From NCBI RefSeq assembly GCF_015207105.1, contig NZ_JADEXO010000009.1:29061-93060 (forward strand): a stretch of DNA of 64,000 nucleotides, given 5' to 3'. Shown here piece after piece: positions 51,744 to 58,484 of the stretch. A program made the position numbers and the translations under genes. Position 1 is the stretch's first letter. Every line of letters starts with the position of its first letter. A model generated the notes under the pieces. That model saw nothing but the letters and a program-made list of their open reading frames with translations. It was not told the DNA's origin and did no database searches. Source of the stretch: a cf. Phormidesmis sp. LEGE 11477 (GTDB lineage: Bacteria; Cyanobacteriota; Cyanobacteriia; Phormidesmidales; Phormidesmidaceae).

Positions 51744-51830
51744 TGAACAAACTCTGCTTTTTAAGGGCAGTCGCTCAACGCACAGCGTTTGTTATAAAAA
51801 GAGAACTCTAGCGCAGCGGTAGCGCTAGAG
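51744..51830 (-). promoter_or_regulatory. Composite leader of the PP-loop gene
   Basis: Perfect 9-bp stem CTCTAGCGC/GCGCTAGAG (51806-51830) with tail TTCTCTTTTTAT, then the motif GCTGTGC-N10-TGC (51767-51786; the final A is C). Same spacing as the other copies. Confidence 0.6.
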
Positions 51831-51847
51831 ACTCAGCAGAGAGAAAG

Positions 51848-52138
51848 TCAGAGATAGTCGATGTATTCGAGGTCGAGATGGTCTGTCGGCAAGCCAACCG
51901 CATATACGGCAAGAACAGCTGTTGCAACATCTTCTCCATCAGCAATTGACAGCCGAAAGATAGCATCGGCAGCAGCGTCCTCAATCCTACGATGGCTCTC
52001 GAAGCCGCAGTGGTCGCCCTCGTAGTCGCCCGTGCCTTCCCAGCAAAACCGACCGCCATCTTCTGTCAATATGAAATCGCGGTCGCACTGGTACGGCGAC
52101 GACTCTGGCAGTGCCAACTTCACCTGTTCGCTCATCAT
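51848..52138 (-). CDS. Small highly acidic protein, possible DNA mimic
   Basis: A 96-residue protein (start at either of two adjacent Met codons) with 21 Asp/Glu and only 6 Lys/Arg, net charge about -15. The acidic residues are spread along the chain (LTEDGGRFCWEGTGDYEGD, DHLDLEYIDYL). Such charge and size resemble DNA-mimic anti-restriction proteins (Ocr, ArdA type), but no sequence family was recognised; the idea rests on composition and on neighbours. Confidence 0.5.
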   Translation of the reverse strand: MMSEQVKLALPESSPYQCDRDFILTEDGGRFCWEGTGDYEGDHCGFESHRRIEDAAADAIFRLSIADGEDVATAVLAVYAVGLPTDHLDLEYIDYL

Positions 52139-52188
52139 AATCTCTTCAAGAAAAACGTCATAGAACCACCGCGAAGTGGCTCTATGAC
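52139..52188 (-). promoter_or_regulatory. Compact leader of the acidic protein gene
   Basis: A single hairpin GTCATAGA...CTATGAC (52157-52188) contains the motif ACTTCGC-N10-TGA (52158-52177) within its loop and arm, followed by GTTTTTCTTGAAGAG and the start. Motif and stem are merged, unlike the other copies. Confidence 0.55.
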
Positions 52189-52243
52189 AATGGATTTATA
52201 CGATTGACGGCATCCTATGAGTGATTGTTAATGATCGCATTAT

Positions 52244-52642
52244 TTATTTGGCAAGGCTGGCTATGATGCTCTTTTCAAAGGCCAACAGAAGCTCTTCTTC
52301 GCCTGCTTTTGTGAGGAAGCCGTAGACCCAGCCAAGCACCGTTTTCTCTCGCTTCTTCGACGCTCGTTTAGCAAACTTCGGTAAGTCACGGAAAAGCGCC
52401 GTGATGTTGTAAGCCGCAAACGGTCTACCACTGTGCAGCTGGCAAACCTCGTGATAGTAAGCGTTCACATATCGGTTCGCGTAGGTGCTAAGTATGTCTT
52501 TAGCGATCGCTCTGGCCACTGCCTTTTGCTCATCTGGGTCGGTATGGCTTGAGGCTTGAATCACTGCCCATAGCTGGCAAGGTTGATCGAGTGGGAAGTT
52601 CTTTGAAAGCGATGATAACGAGAATGGTTTCTTATTCGACAT
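52244..52642 (-). CDS. Hypothetical leading-region protein
   Basis: The start was set at ATG 52642 (MSNKKPFSLSSLSKNF, 132 residues). A helical protein (DEQKAVARAIAKDILSTYANRY) with a C-terminal basic stretch KFAKRASKKREKTVLGWVYG. No recognised domain. Followed by an intergenic gap of about 100 bases holding the acidic protein gene's leader. Confidence 0.5.
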   Translation of the reverse strand: MSNKKPFSLSSLSKNFPLDQPCQLWAVIQASSHTDPDEQKAVARAIAKDILSTYANRYVNAYYHEVCQLHSGRPFAAYNITALFRDLPKFAKRASKKREKTVLGWVYGFLTKAGEEELLLAFEKSIIASLAK

Positions 52643-52736
52643 AGGAATGATTCCTTTGCTGTGGGCCTCAAGTAGAGACCCGTTCAGAACTTCCTTGCGC
52701 AGCAAGAGCAAACCCCACCAGGAAGTCCCGGTGGGG
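52643..52736 (-). promoter_or_regulatory. Composite leader of the 132-residue protein gene
   Basis: Stem CCCCACC/GGTGGGG (52713-52736), tail TTTGCTCTT, motif GCTGCGC-N10-TGA (52684-52703), and AGGAAT-c-ATTCCT over the ribosome site next to the ATG. GGAAGTTC of the N10 pairs with GGACTTCC in the upstream hairpin. The leader overlaps the end region of ardC by a few tens of bases at most. Confidence 0.7.
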
Positions 52737-52778
52737 TGATGCTCCGCAAAAGAGACTGCATCAACACTGCTAAACAGC

Positions 52779-53687
52779 TTAAGTGGCAGGTTCTTCAGGC
52801 AGCAGTCCAGCATTCTCTAGCAGCAGGTCAGCCGCCAACTTTGCCTGATGAGACGCTCGGAAGAACGCTTGCTTGTCGTCGGCAATGAGACGCATCCAAC
52901 TGGCCAAGTAGCTTGCATGATGCTCTAGGTCAGGTTTGATGCCCAACACGTTGCAAACGAACGCTGCCGACATGTCCGCAATCAGCTCCTCGAAGGCATA
53001 GCCAGCGCTACCCTTCTTTGAAGTGAGATCTCGGTCTAGTCGGAGTTTGTGTCCGGTGCGATGGGACAGCTCGTGAATGAAGGTCGCATAGTACGCCTCA
53101 GCACTGGAGAAGCTCTCATAGACAGGCATATTTATCTGATCGCGCTTCGGCACGTAGCAGGCTCGATTCCCGCCGAAGGTCACCTCCGCCTGCTGCGCTG
53201 CAATTAGACGCTCAGCCTCATCTAGACGCGGCGCGGCATTAGGCTCGCCTCGATAGCGCTCAATGAGTTCAGAGATCTTCACGTCGGCGTCTTCATCGGT
53301 AAAGCAATCCAGGTTGAAGACCTTAATCCACTTACTGAAGCCAAAGCGCTTTTCTTTCACTTCGCCAGTCGCTGGGTCAGTCTCTTCTTTCTTTGCGCTG
53401 CCGCCTACTCGCAGCCAGGTTGCCTTGCTGCCTTTCGTCATTTTCAAGCCCATCTCTTTCGCTTGGCCAAAGCCTACGAACAGGGTTGAGTTATAGCCGC
53501 GAGTCATCACGGAGATCTCTGCGAGTACGGGGTTGATGCCGCTATAGCGGTGCCCTGAATGAGCATTGCAGTACGGCGTTGTTGCCCAACCGCGCTGCCA
53601 AGGTAGGGTGCCCTGCTCTAGTAAGGATAGGAGCTGGTCAATAACAAGCTGGTAGTGGTCAGTCTTCGACTTCTTGCGTGTTGCCAT
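52779..53687 (-). CDS. ardC: ArdC-like anti-restriction protein
   Basis: The start was set at ATG 53687 (MATRKKSKTDHYQ, 302 residues). The N-terminal ArdC-type single-strand DNA-binding domain (LLSLLEQGTLPWQRGW, GHRYSGINPVLA, WIKVFNLDCF) is followed by a zincin-like domain with FIHELSHRTGH (H205-E206-H209). ArdC of IncW plasmids protects incoming DNA from restriction in the recipient and binds single strands, exactly what a leading-region gene should do. Confidence 0.88.
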   Translation of the reverse strand: MATRKKSKTDHYQLVIDQLLSLLEQGTLPWQRGWATTPYCNAHSGHRYSGINPVLAEISVMTRGYNSTLFVGFGQAKEMGLKMTKGSKATWLRVGGSAKKEETDPATGEVKEKRFGFSKWIKVFNLDCFTDEDADVKISELIERYRGEPNAAPRLDEAERLIAAQQAEVTFGGNRACYVPKRDQINMPVYESFSSAEAYYATFIHELSHRTGHKLRLDRDLTSKKGSAGYAFEELIADMSAAFVCNVLGIKPDLEHHASYLASWMRLIADDKQAFFRASHQAKLAADLLLENAGLLPEEPAT

Positions 53688-53768
53688 CGTCATTCTCAAA
53701 TGAACTTCATGGCATCGGCGCACCGCGCAGCAAAAGAAAAAGCCTTATCCGATTGCTCGAACAAGGCT
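53688..53768 (-). promoter_or_regulatory. Composite leader of ardC
   Basis: Stem AGCCTT/AAGGCT with partly paired interior (53741-53768), tail TTTTCTTTT, motif GCTGCGC-N10-TGC (53712-53731), then ATGAA-g-TTCAT. CCGAT at the end of the N10 matches ATCGG in the hairpin. Confidence 0.65.
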
Positions 53769-53792
53769 CTTTCTTACAGACAACTCAGCAAC

Positions 53793-54347
53793 CTAGCTAC
53801 GGTCATTCGCTTCATTCACATTGTTGATGGCAACAACCGCAATCGCTTTCCAGTCATCATCGTTTGTCCACTCCGACGACAGCTTCGTGCCATCAGCAGC
53901 TCGCAACGAGACAGCTAACGTCTTGTCGCCGGACTTCAGCATCTTAACGTAGGTTGCCAACTGGATGCGCTGCGTCAGAACGGCTGGTGGCACCGCAGCA
54001 AACGCCGCGAGTACCGTCTTGCTGAAGAAGCAGTCGTGGCCAGACTCGAACACAACAGTTTCGCTGTTTGCTTGCATCACCAGGTGGAACTTACGAACGT
54101 CTTGGTTGCGGCGCTCTACGGTTGGAAAGCTGATGCTAAGGACATTGCCTCGGAAGACGGGCATCTGCGTGGTCGCGACGCCATCGTGAAGGACATACCA
54201 GCCGTCACCGTTGCCTTTAGTAACGTTGCAGAAGATCTTCTTGCCATAGTCGAGGAAGCCTTCTGCTGCCTTTGGCTGGGTTCTAGATTCTAAGGCGACC
54301 GCAATGCGTGCTAAGAGCGGAAGAATGTCTTGAATTGTTGAATGCAT
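53793..54347 (-). CDS. Hypothetical leading-region protein
   Basis: A 184-residue protein. A helical start (IQDILPLLARIAVALES) precedes a beta-rich middle (KGNGDGWYVLHDGVATT, FHLVMQANSETVVFESG) and a C-terminal segment KSGDKTLAVSLRAADGTKLS. No motif recognised. ArdC lies downstream with its own leader. Confidence 0.5.
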   Translation of the reverse strand: MHSTIQDILPLLARIAVALESRTQPKAAEGFLDYGKKIFCNVTKGNGDGWYVLHDGVATTQMPVFRGNVLSISFPTVERRNQDVRKFHLVMQANSETVVFESGHDCFFSKTVLAAFAAVPPAVLTQRIQLATYVKMLKSGDKTLAVSLRAADGTKLSSEWTNDDDWKAIAVVAINNVNEANDRS

Positions 54348-54420
54348 GGGTTTTCCTCATTAACTTCAGTCGCTCATTGCGCAGCAAGAGACAACCTCAT
54401 TCGACTGAGCGAATGAGGTT
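54348..54420 (-). promoter_or_regulatory. Composite leader of the 184-residue protein gene
   Basis: Perfect 10-bp stem AACCTCATTC/GAATGAGGTT (54393-54420), tail GTCTCTT, motif GCTGCGC-N10-TGA (54366-54385), ribosome site AATGAGG. The 5' arm CCTCATT can pair with that AATGAGG and the loop TCAGTCG with CGACTGA of the motif, forming an alternative helix that hides the ribosome site. Confidence 0.75.
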
Positions 54421-54431
54421 ACGGAACCGAT

Positions 54432-54728
54432 CTAAAACGGAACTTCTTCTTCGTAAAACTGACATTCGGATGCATAGTTCTGTGCCATCTGTGGCAAGTT
54501 AGCTGCCGCTCTGGTCGCACAAAATCTCTCCCTACGCTGGGTAGTCCCATCAACTAGATGCAGCTGTCGCTCAGGTTGCCAGTTGATACACTGAGCGCAA
54601 ACTGGTGACAGAGACTGACTGGGAGGTGGAGGTGTTTCCCGCTCGTTCCAATCGGCCCAATCATCTTGAATTGTTGTTCTATTCTCTTGCTCACGTTCGT
54701 AATCAGCAGTCGCTTGATCTATTGCCAT
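54432..54728 (-). CDS. Small Cys-containing protein
   Basis: A 98-residue protein. The first half is charged (DYEREQENRTTIQDDWADWNE). The second half has PVCAQCINW, FCATRAAAN and ECQFYEEE, four Cys that may bind one metal ion. Not recognised. Confidence 0.5.
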   Translation of the reverse strand: MAIDQATADYEREQENRTTIQDDWADWNERETPPPPSQSLSPVCAQCINWQPERQLHLVDGTTQRRERFCATRAAANLPQMAQNYASECQFYEEEVPF

Positions 54729-54813
54729 CGGATTTATCTAAATGCTTCAGACCATCGCTGCGAAGCAGAGGCGGTCAAGAAAATGCCCTCAGCGCTGTAG
54801 AAACGCTGAGGGC
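54729..54813 (-). promoter_or_regulatory. Composite leader of the Cys-containing protein gene
   Basis: Perfect 10-bp stem GCCCTCAGCG/CGCTGAGGGC (54785-54813) with tail ATTTTCTT, and motif GCTTCGC-N10-TGA (54747-54766). CAGCG overlapping the motif can pair with CGCTG of the stem. Confidence 0.7.
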
Positions 54814-54827
54814 AACAACTGATCAAC

Positions 54828-55283
54828 TTAGAGACATTGGGAGAAGGAACTGTCGCCTTTAGCCAATCGACGGCCTAGCTCGGCGCACATAGCTTCGATG
54901 GCCTTTTGAGCTTCGATAGCGGGCTTCTCTGCCGTTAGGCAAAGGAACCGGCTAACCCAATCAGCCACGGCGATCGCATATTGCAGTGCCTGGAAATCCA
55001 GACCGTGCGCCCAAGGAATCTGGGAATCTGAGATTGTCAGATGAGCGGTATTGAATCCTGCTGATACAGACGAATCAGCAGTGGTCGTACTTCGGTCGGC
55101 ACGAAGGTTGATGCATCGCTCTGTATTACCTTTCGCAACCGTCACACGAACACAGCGAGCTGGCAAGTGAAAGCGAAACTTAGCCTCAATGAGCCATTCG
55201 CTATACTCAATCGAGCAAGTGAACTCGGTCTCTAACTGTGAATCATCCTGAATTAAAGGGATAATTTCCTGGAAGTTGTTCAT
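54828..55283 (-). CDS. Hypothetical leading-region protein
   Basis: A 151-residue protein, beta-rich at first (FTCSIEYSEWLIEAKFRFHL, RCVRVTVAKGNTERCINL) and helical later (FQALQYAIAVADWVSRFLCL). No motif recognised. Own leader upstream. Confidence 0.5.
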   Translation of the reverse strand: MNNFQEIIPLIQDDSQLETEFTCSIEYSEWLIEAKFRFHLPARCVRVTVAKGNTERCINLRADRSTTTADSSVSAGFNTAHLTISDSQIPWAHGLDFQALQYAIAVADWVSRFLCLTAEKPAIEAQKAIEAMCAELGRRLAKGDSSFSQCL

Positions 55284-55349
55284 TATTCTATCCTCATATT
55301 TAAGATGGCCTGAGAGATGAATCAGGCTCTCAGACCATCAGCGCACGGC
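55284..55349 (-). promoter_or_regulatory. Leader of the 151-residue protein gene
   Basis: The motif GCCGTGC-N10-TGA (55330-55349) comes first and its TGA lies in the arm of a following stem, GGTCTGAGA with TCTCAGGCC (55307-55336, one G-U). The hairpin is downstream of the motif instead of upstream. Confidence 0.6.
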
Positions 55350-55351
55350 GC

Positions 55352-55648
55352 TTATTGCGCTATGAAATCGTCCCCATATGCATAGTTGACGATAAACAAG
55401 TAGGCACAGAGCGTTTCTTTATTGAGCTGGCCAACAGAGGCTAGATAGCGCGGATACTTCAGCGTCTGGGTTCGCTTATCCCAATACCGCCAAAGCCACT
55501 TCCTAGCGCGTCTTAGAAGTACCTCCTGTTCTTCCAAAGCCAGTGTCTGCAAATAGTCAGGAATCAAACTCTCAAACAAAGGCAGTTGAAGTACTTGAAG
55601 GTAAGCCACATGTATATGAACTATTCGGTTTTCCGATTGCTTATTCAT
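55352..55648 (-). CDS. Small helical hypothetical protein
   Basis: The start was set at ATG 55648 (MNKQSENRIVHIHV, 98 residues). Rich in Leu, Trp, Tyr and Arg (EVLLRRARKWLWRYWDKRTQ), helical, basic. It lies 72 bases after the methylase-like gene in the same direction. Not recognised. Confidence 0.5.
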   Translation of the reverse strand: MNKQSENRIVHIHVAYLQVLQLPLFESLIPDYLQTLALEEQEVLLRRARKWLWRYWDKRTQTLKYPRYLASVGQLNKETLCAYLFIVNYAYGDDFIAQ

Positions 55649-55693
55649 GTCTGTTTCACTCAAAGGAATTACGTCATAGAGCCACTGCACAGC
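55649..55693 (-). promoter_or_regulatory. Short leader of the 98-residue protein gene
   Basis: Contains the motif GCTGTGC-N10-TGA (55674-55693) at the standard spacing but no strong upstream stem-loop. It shares GGCTCTATGACG with the leader at 52157-52188. Confidence 0.5.
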
Positions 55694-55720
55694 AGCTTTA
55701 CGACGCAAGTAGGAAGTCCA

Positions 55721-56620
55721 TTAGCCGAACAGATCCATCTGTCTATCTAGCACGACATCAAGCTTCTGAGGCGATCGTTTCCTCGTTAGAGACTCTCCAG
55801 CAAACTGCTCTAGATCGAAAAGCGTTTGGCCAGACGACTTTTCGTAGGCTGGTAGCGAATCGCAGGCTTCAGGCTCAGCAGCAGAAGTGCCCGCGAGTAT
55901 AGACTGCATTGCTTGGACTAACTGTTGCGCTTTACGCCTGGGCGCTAGCCACTGCTCAAACATCCGCAGCTGCGGCGTTGGGCGATGCTCCCAGTACTCA
56001 TCGCTCAGTGTATTACCGTGGCGTACAATCGCCTGAAGACCTAATGCAGAAAGCTGGATATAAGCCATGTTGAAGGCATCGCGGCTAACATCAGTACAGT
56101 CGAACTGCATATAGGCGCACGGATCGACGCCCTGACTAGCCGCTTCTTCAGCGGTGGCAATTACCAGCCCGCCTGCACCGACCGCTGGCTCGCAAACGGT
56201 GACGATGCCTTTCTCTTCGACGAGCGATCGCACATTACCCACCGATACCTTGGCAAGTAGTCTGCACAAATGGTACGGCGTGAAGAACTGACCAACGCGC
56301 TTATTCAGTAGCTCGTACTCGCCTGCAATCTCTCCCAGGAAGTCGCTGTAGCTACCGTTGTGCGCCAGTATCAGCAACGACAGCATTTCAGAAAAGCTGT
56401 TTAGCTTCTCACGGCTGTACGCCTTCACGCGCTCCATATATTGAGCTTCTAGCGTCTCAAAGGCAGTGTCTTTTGCTAGCTCGCCGCTGTGGTAAGGAAG
56501 CTGATGCAGAGTAATAGCCGCGATCTCCAGCCAATCGCTGAAGACTCTATGTGGTGACTGACTAGCGCTCAGCGATTTTAGCTTGGAGCCGAACTGTTGT
56601 TTTATCTTTGCTGGATGCAT
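55721..56620 (-). CDS. N-6 DNA methylase-like protein lacking the NPPY motif
   Basis: The start was set at ATG 56620 (MHPAKIKQQFGSKL, 299 residues). The fold is that of HsdM-type adenine methylases: GQFFTPYHLCRLLAKV (110-125), the SAM-binding CEPAVGAGGLVI (143-153) and FDCTDVSRDAFNMAYIQL. Where NPPF/Y should follow GNTLS, the sequence reads DEYWEHRPTPQL, so the catalytic motif is missing. It may bind SAM or act as a decoy subunit rather than methylate. Own leader. Confidence 0.75.
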   Translation of the reverse strand: MHPAKIKQQFGSKLKSLSASQSPHRVFSDWLEIAAITLHQLPYHSGELAKDTAFETLEAQYMERVKAYSREKLNSFSEMLSLLILAHNGSYSDFLGEIAGEYELLNKRVGQFFTPYHLCRLLAKVSVGNVRSLVEEKGIVTVCEPAVGAGGLVIATAEEAASQGVDPCAYMQFDCTDVSRDAFNMAYIQLSALGLQAIVRHGNTLSDEYWEHRPTPQLRMFEQWLAPRRKAQQLVQAMQSILAGTSAAEPEACDSLPAYEKSSGQTLFDLEQFAGESLTRKRSPQKLDVVLDRQMDLFG

Positions 56621-56660
56621 CTTTACGCAATGGATGAATGTCATCCACCCATCGCGCAGC
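56621..56660 (-). promoter_or_regulatory. Leader of the methylase-like gene
   Basis: Motif GCTGCGC-N10-TGA (56641-56660) followed at once by a 6-bp stem TGGATG/CATCCA (56631-56647) overlapping the motif's end. A weak dyad AGCT...AGCT lies upstream. Confidence 0.6.
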
Positions 56661-56683
56661 GACTAGCTAGCTATTGAGCTGTT

Positions 56684-57121
56684 TCAATCCAGTGCCTGCA
56701 AATTAGCTGCAAAGCCTCCTGCAAAGGCTGATTTGTATCGATCAATCAGCGCCTGCTTCTTAAGCTTTTGGCGGTTTTGCTGACCTTGAATATTGAAGAC
56801 TTTCCTGATGGCTTTATCTCTTAAATCGGCTACCTTCCAGAGCGTCCAATCGACTGGCGCACACTCAACAGCAGCTACGATTGGCTCTGGCAAGTTTGCT
56901 ACCGGAACTACCTCCTGTCTCTCTATCGGTTGAACGATGAGTTTCTGGCTGTCTGCTGCGGTCTGTGGCTCTTGAACTGAGGTAGATGGGAAGAACTCAT
57001 CCTGTTGTGGTGCTGGATGGGTTGCCACGAAGTGAATAAACGCAATCGTTACTAAAGCTGGAACACCGTAAACCATCGCAGTCAGTGCGTTTGTTACAGC
57101 TGTGTCTATAATCTCAAACAT
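56684..57121 (-). CDS. Membrane-anchored hypothetical protein
   Basis: The start was set at ATG 57121 (MFEIIDTAVTNAL, 145 residues). One N-terminal membrane helix (MVYGVPALVTIAFIHFV), a Pro/Gln/Glu-rich linker, and a C-terminal basic helical part (WTLWKVADLRDKAIRKVF, NRQKLKKQALIDRYKSAF). Not recognised. Confidence 0.5.
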   Translation of the reverse strand: MFEIIDTAVTNALTAMVYGVPALVTIAFIHFVATHPAPQQDEFFPSTSVQEPQTAADSQKLIVQPIERQEVVPVANLPEPIVAAVECAPVDWTLWKVADLRDKAIRKVFNIQGQQNRQKLKKQALIDRYKSAFAGGFAANLQALD

Positions 57122-57267
57122 TGTAAATGCCTCAAATGTGTGGGTTAGATAAGAGCGATCGCAGATCTGAAACGAAATTCTGCATATCACTCTCATAGCG
57201 TCGGCGCACAGCGCTGCATCGTGTTTGAGAGATGCAATCGCTTTTGGAAGGCGATCGCATCTCTCAA
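57122..57267 (-). promoter_or_regulatory. Leader with the longest stem-loop in the array
   Basis: A 17-bp stem with one mismatch (57225-57241 with 57251-57267, TTGAGAGATGCGATCGC on the minus strand) is followed by the motif GCTGTGC-N10-TGA (57193-57212). The start codon is 72 bases farther on. TGAGAG at the motif end can pair with CTCTCA of the stem. Confidence 0.65.
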
Positions 57268-57278
57268 CTATCAGAAGT

Positions 57279-57464
57279 TTAGAACGGGGGCAACAGCTCT
57301 ACTCGCGACCAAGCCGGAAGCATCAGCGCATCGGCAATCAAAATCGGCCCGAAGGCGGTAGCACAACCGAAGCTGCAAACGCCTTCGAAGCATTCAGCCG
57401 CGCGAGCATAAACCAAATCACCTGAACGAAGGGCGCTCAGCACCTGTGCCGACTGGCTCATCAT
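57279..57464 (-). CDS. Small hypothetical protein
   Basis: A 61-residue protein overlapping the upstream gene by 4 bases (ATGA at 57461-57464), so coupled to it. Cys-containing centre (AAECFEGVCSFGCATAFG) and hydrophobic C-terminal half (PILIADALMLPAW). Not recognised. Confidence 0.5.
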   Translation of the reverse strand: MMSQSAQVLSALRSGDLVYARAAECFEGVCSFGCATAFGPILIADALMLPAWSRVELLPPF

Positions 57465-57670
57465 TGCTGATCTTGCTCAACGGGTACTGGCACTTCAACG
57501 GCAGGCGGCTGCGAAACATCAGTGCGGTCGCCCTCTATCAACCAATAGCCAATCATCCCGAGCAACCACAGCAGTATCGGTACGAAGGCGACGGCGGTAA
57601 TCTCGATCCCTCGGCGCAAACCCTGGTTAAAAGGGCTTATAGGCTTCTCTTCTAACTTGATCCGTCTCAT
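57461..57670 (-). CDS. Small membrane protein, first gene of the array
   Basis: The start was set at ATG 57670 because a strong ribosome site (GAGAGG) precedes it; 69 residues. Basic start (MRRIKLEEK), one membrane helix (AVAFVPILLWLLGMIGYWLI) and an acidic Pro-rich tail. It overlaps the next gene by 4 bases. Not recognised. Confidence 0.55.
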   Translation of the reverse strand: MRRIKLEEKPISPFNQGLRRGIEITAVAFVPILLWLLGMIGYWLIEGDRTDVSQPPAVEVPVPVEQDQQ

Positions 57671-57764
57671 TTTTCCTCTCACATCCAAAACTTCCAACGA
57701 ACAGAGAGTTATGCACAACACTGTAGCAGCATCTTGCACAACTCTCTTACCAACGATGCAAAGC
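57671..57764 (-). promoter_or_regulatory. Array-initial leader with a near-match motif
   Basis: GCTTTGC-N10-AGA (57745-57764, TGA changed to AGA, internal G kept) is followed by a long imperfect stem AGAGAGTT...AACTCTCT. It is either a diverged copy of the leader or the main promoter region of the array. Confidence 0.4.
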
Positions 57765-57866
57765 GTCTTCTGAGTCAAAAAGAGCTACTGGCCGCTATGA
57801 TGAATCCGAGATAGGAACGATGTATCCCAACTGCAAAAATAAGCTTCTCGAAAAAGAGGACTTGCC

Positions 57867-58217
57867 TTGATTATCTTGTTGTCTAAATCTGCGTCTCGAA
57901 TCGCCGAACATCTACGGGGCACGACTATCAAAGGCCCTATAGTCTTTTGTTATTCAAACGATTTCCGAGCAGTCCAGTTAGCCATAAGACTGACACAGAC
58001 AAACGCGATTGAGGTCAATCATCTGCTGCGCCTCGTCGCACTGTTAGGAATCTTCGGCGGCTGCGGTTTGCTAGTCTTTTCGCCAAGTGATTTGTTGGCG
58101 AGTCAGGCCGGTCACCTAAGCTTTTGGACAGGAATTGTGTCTGGCGCTGTCTTGATTGGCCTGGAAAGCATCAGCTACAAGCCGCCATATACTGTGAACA
58201 AAAACAGAAATAAATAA
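57867..58217 (+). CDS. Two-helix membrane protein
   Basis: A 116-residue protein with a TTG start preceded by GAGGA; a 16-residue leader ORF (from ATG 57820) ends over this start and could couple translation. Two membrane helices lie near residues 52-72 and 83-102. The N-terminal part (KGPIVFCYSNDFRAVQLAI) is soluble. Not recognised. Divergent from the leading-region array. Confidence 0.45.
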   Translation: MIILLSKSASRIAEHLRGTTIKGPIVFCYSNDFRAVQLAIRLTQTNAIEVNHLLRLVALLGIFGGCGLLVFSPSDLLASQAGHLSFWTGIVSGAVLIGLESISYKPPYTVNKNRNK

Positions 58218-58484
58218 AAGGGGCAGTTGAGGTTCATCTAGCAAGCGAGACAGGGATTTATCAACCTTCTTAAAGGCGATCCCGCTAGAGGTTTTGGACG
58301 AACGATTCTCGCAGAGGGAACTTCACCAACGCCTGAACAGAGTCAGAGATATTATTATTCCTTATCTTTTTGTCAAAAGGCTTCGTGTACAACAAGTTCT
58401 AAGCATCCGGATCGTACAAATAGCTAAAGAAGTAGACGTTACGCTATCATCAACGACTGTAAAGAGAAACACCACTATTTATAT
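58218..58484. other. Intergenic stretch with a doubtful ORF
   Basis: An open frame of 64 codons (58294-58488, TTG start) runs to an ATGA overlap with the next gene but has no ribosome site and no recognisable protein character. Nothing else is seen. Confidence 0.3.

Noticed and set aside
47410..57764. Gene-hairpin-gene layout as an integron cassette array
   Set aside because: No integrase is present, the hairpins lack paired RYYYAAC/GTTRRRY cores, and the conserved motif sits before start codons instead of after stop codons.
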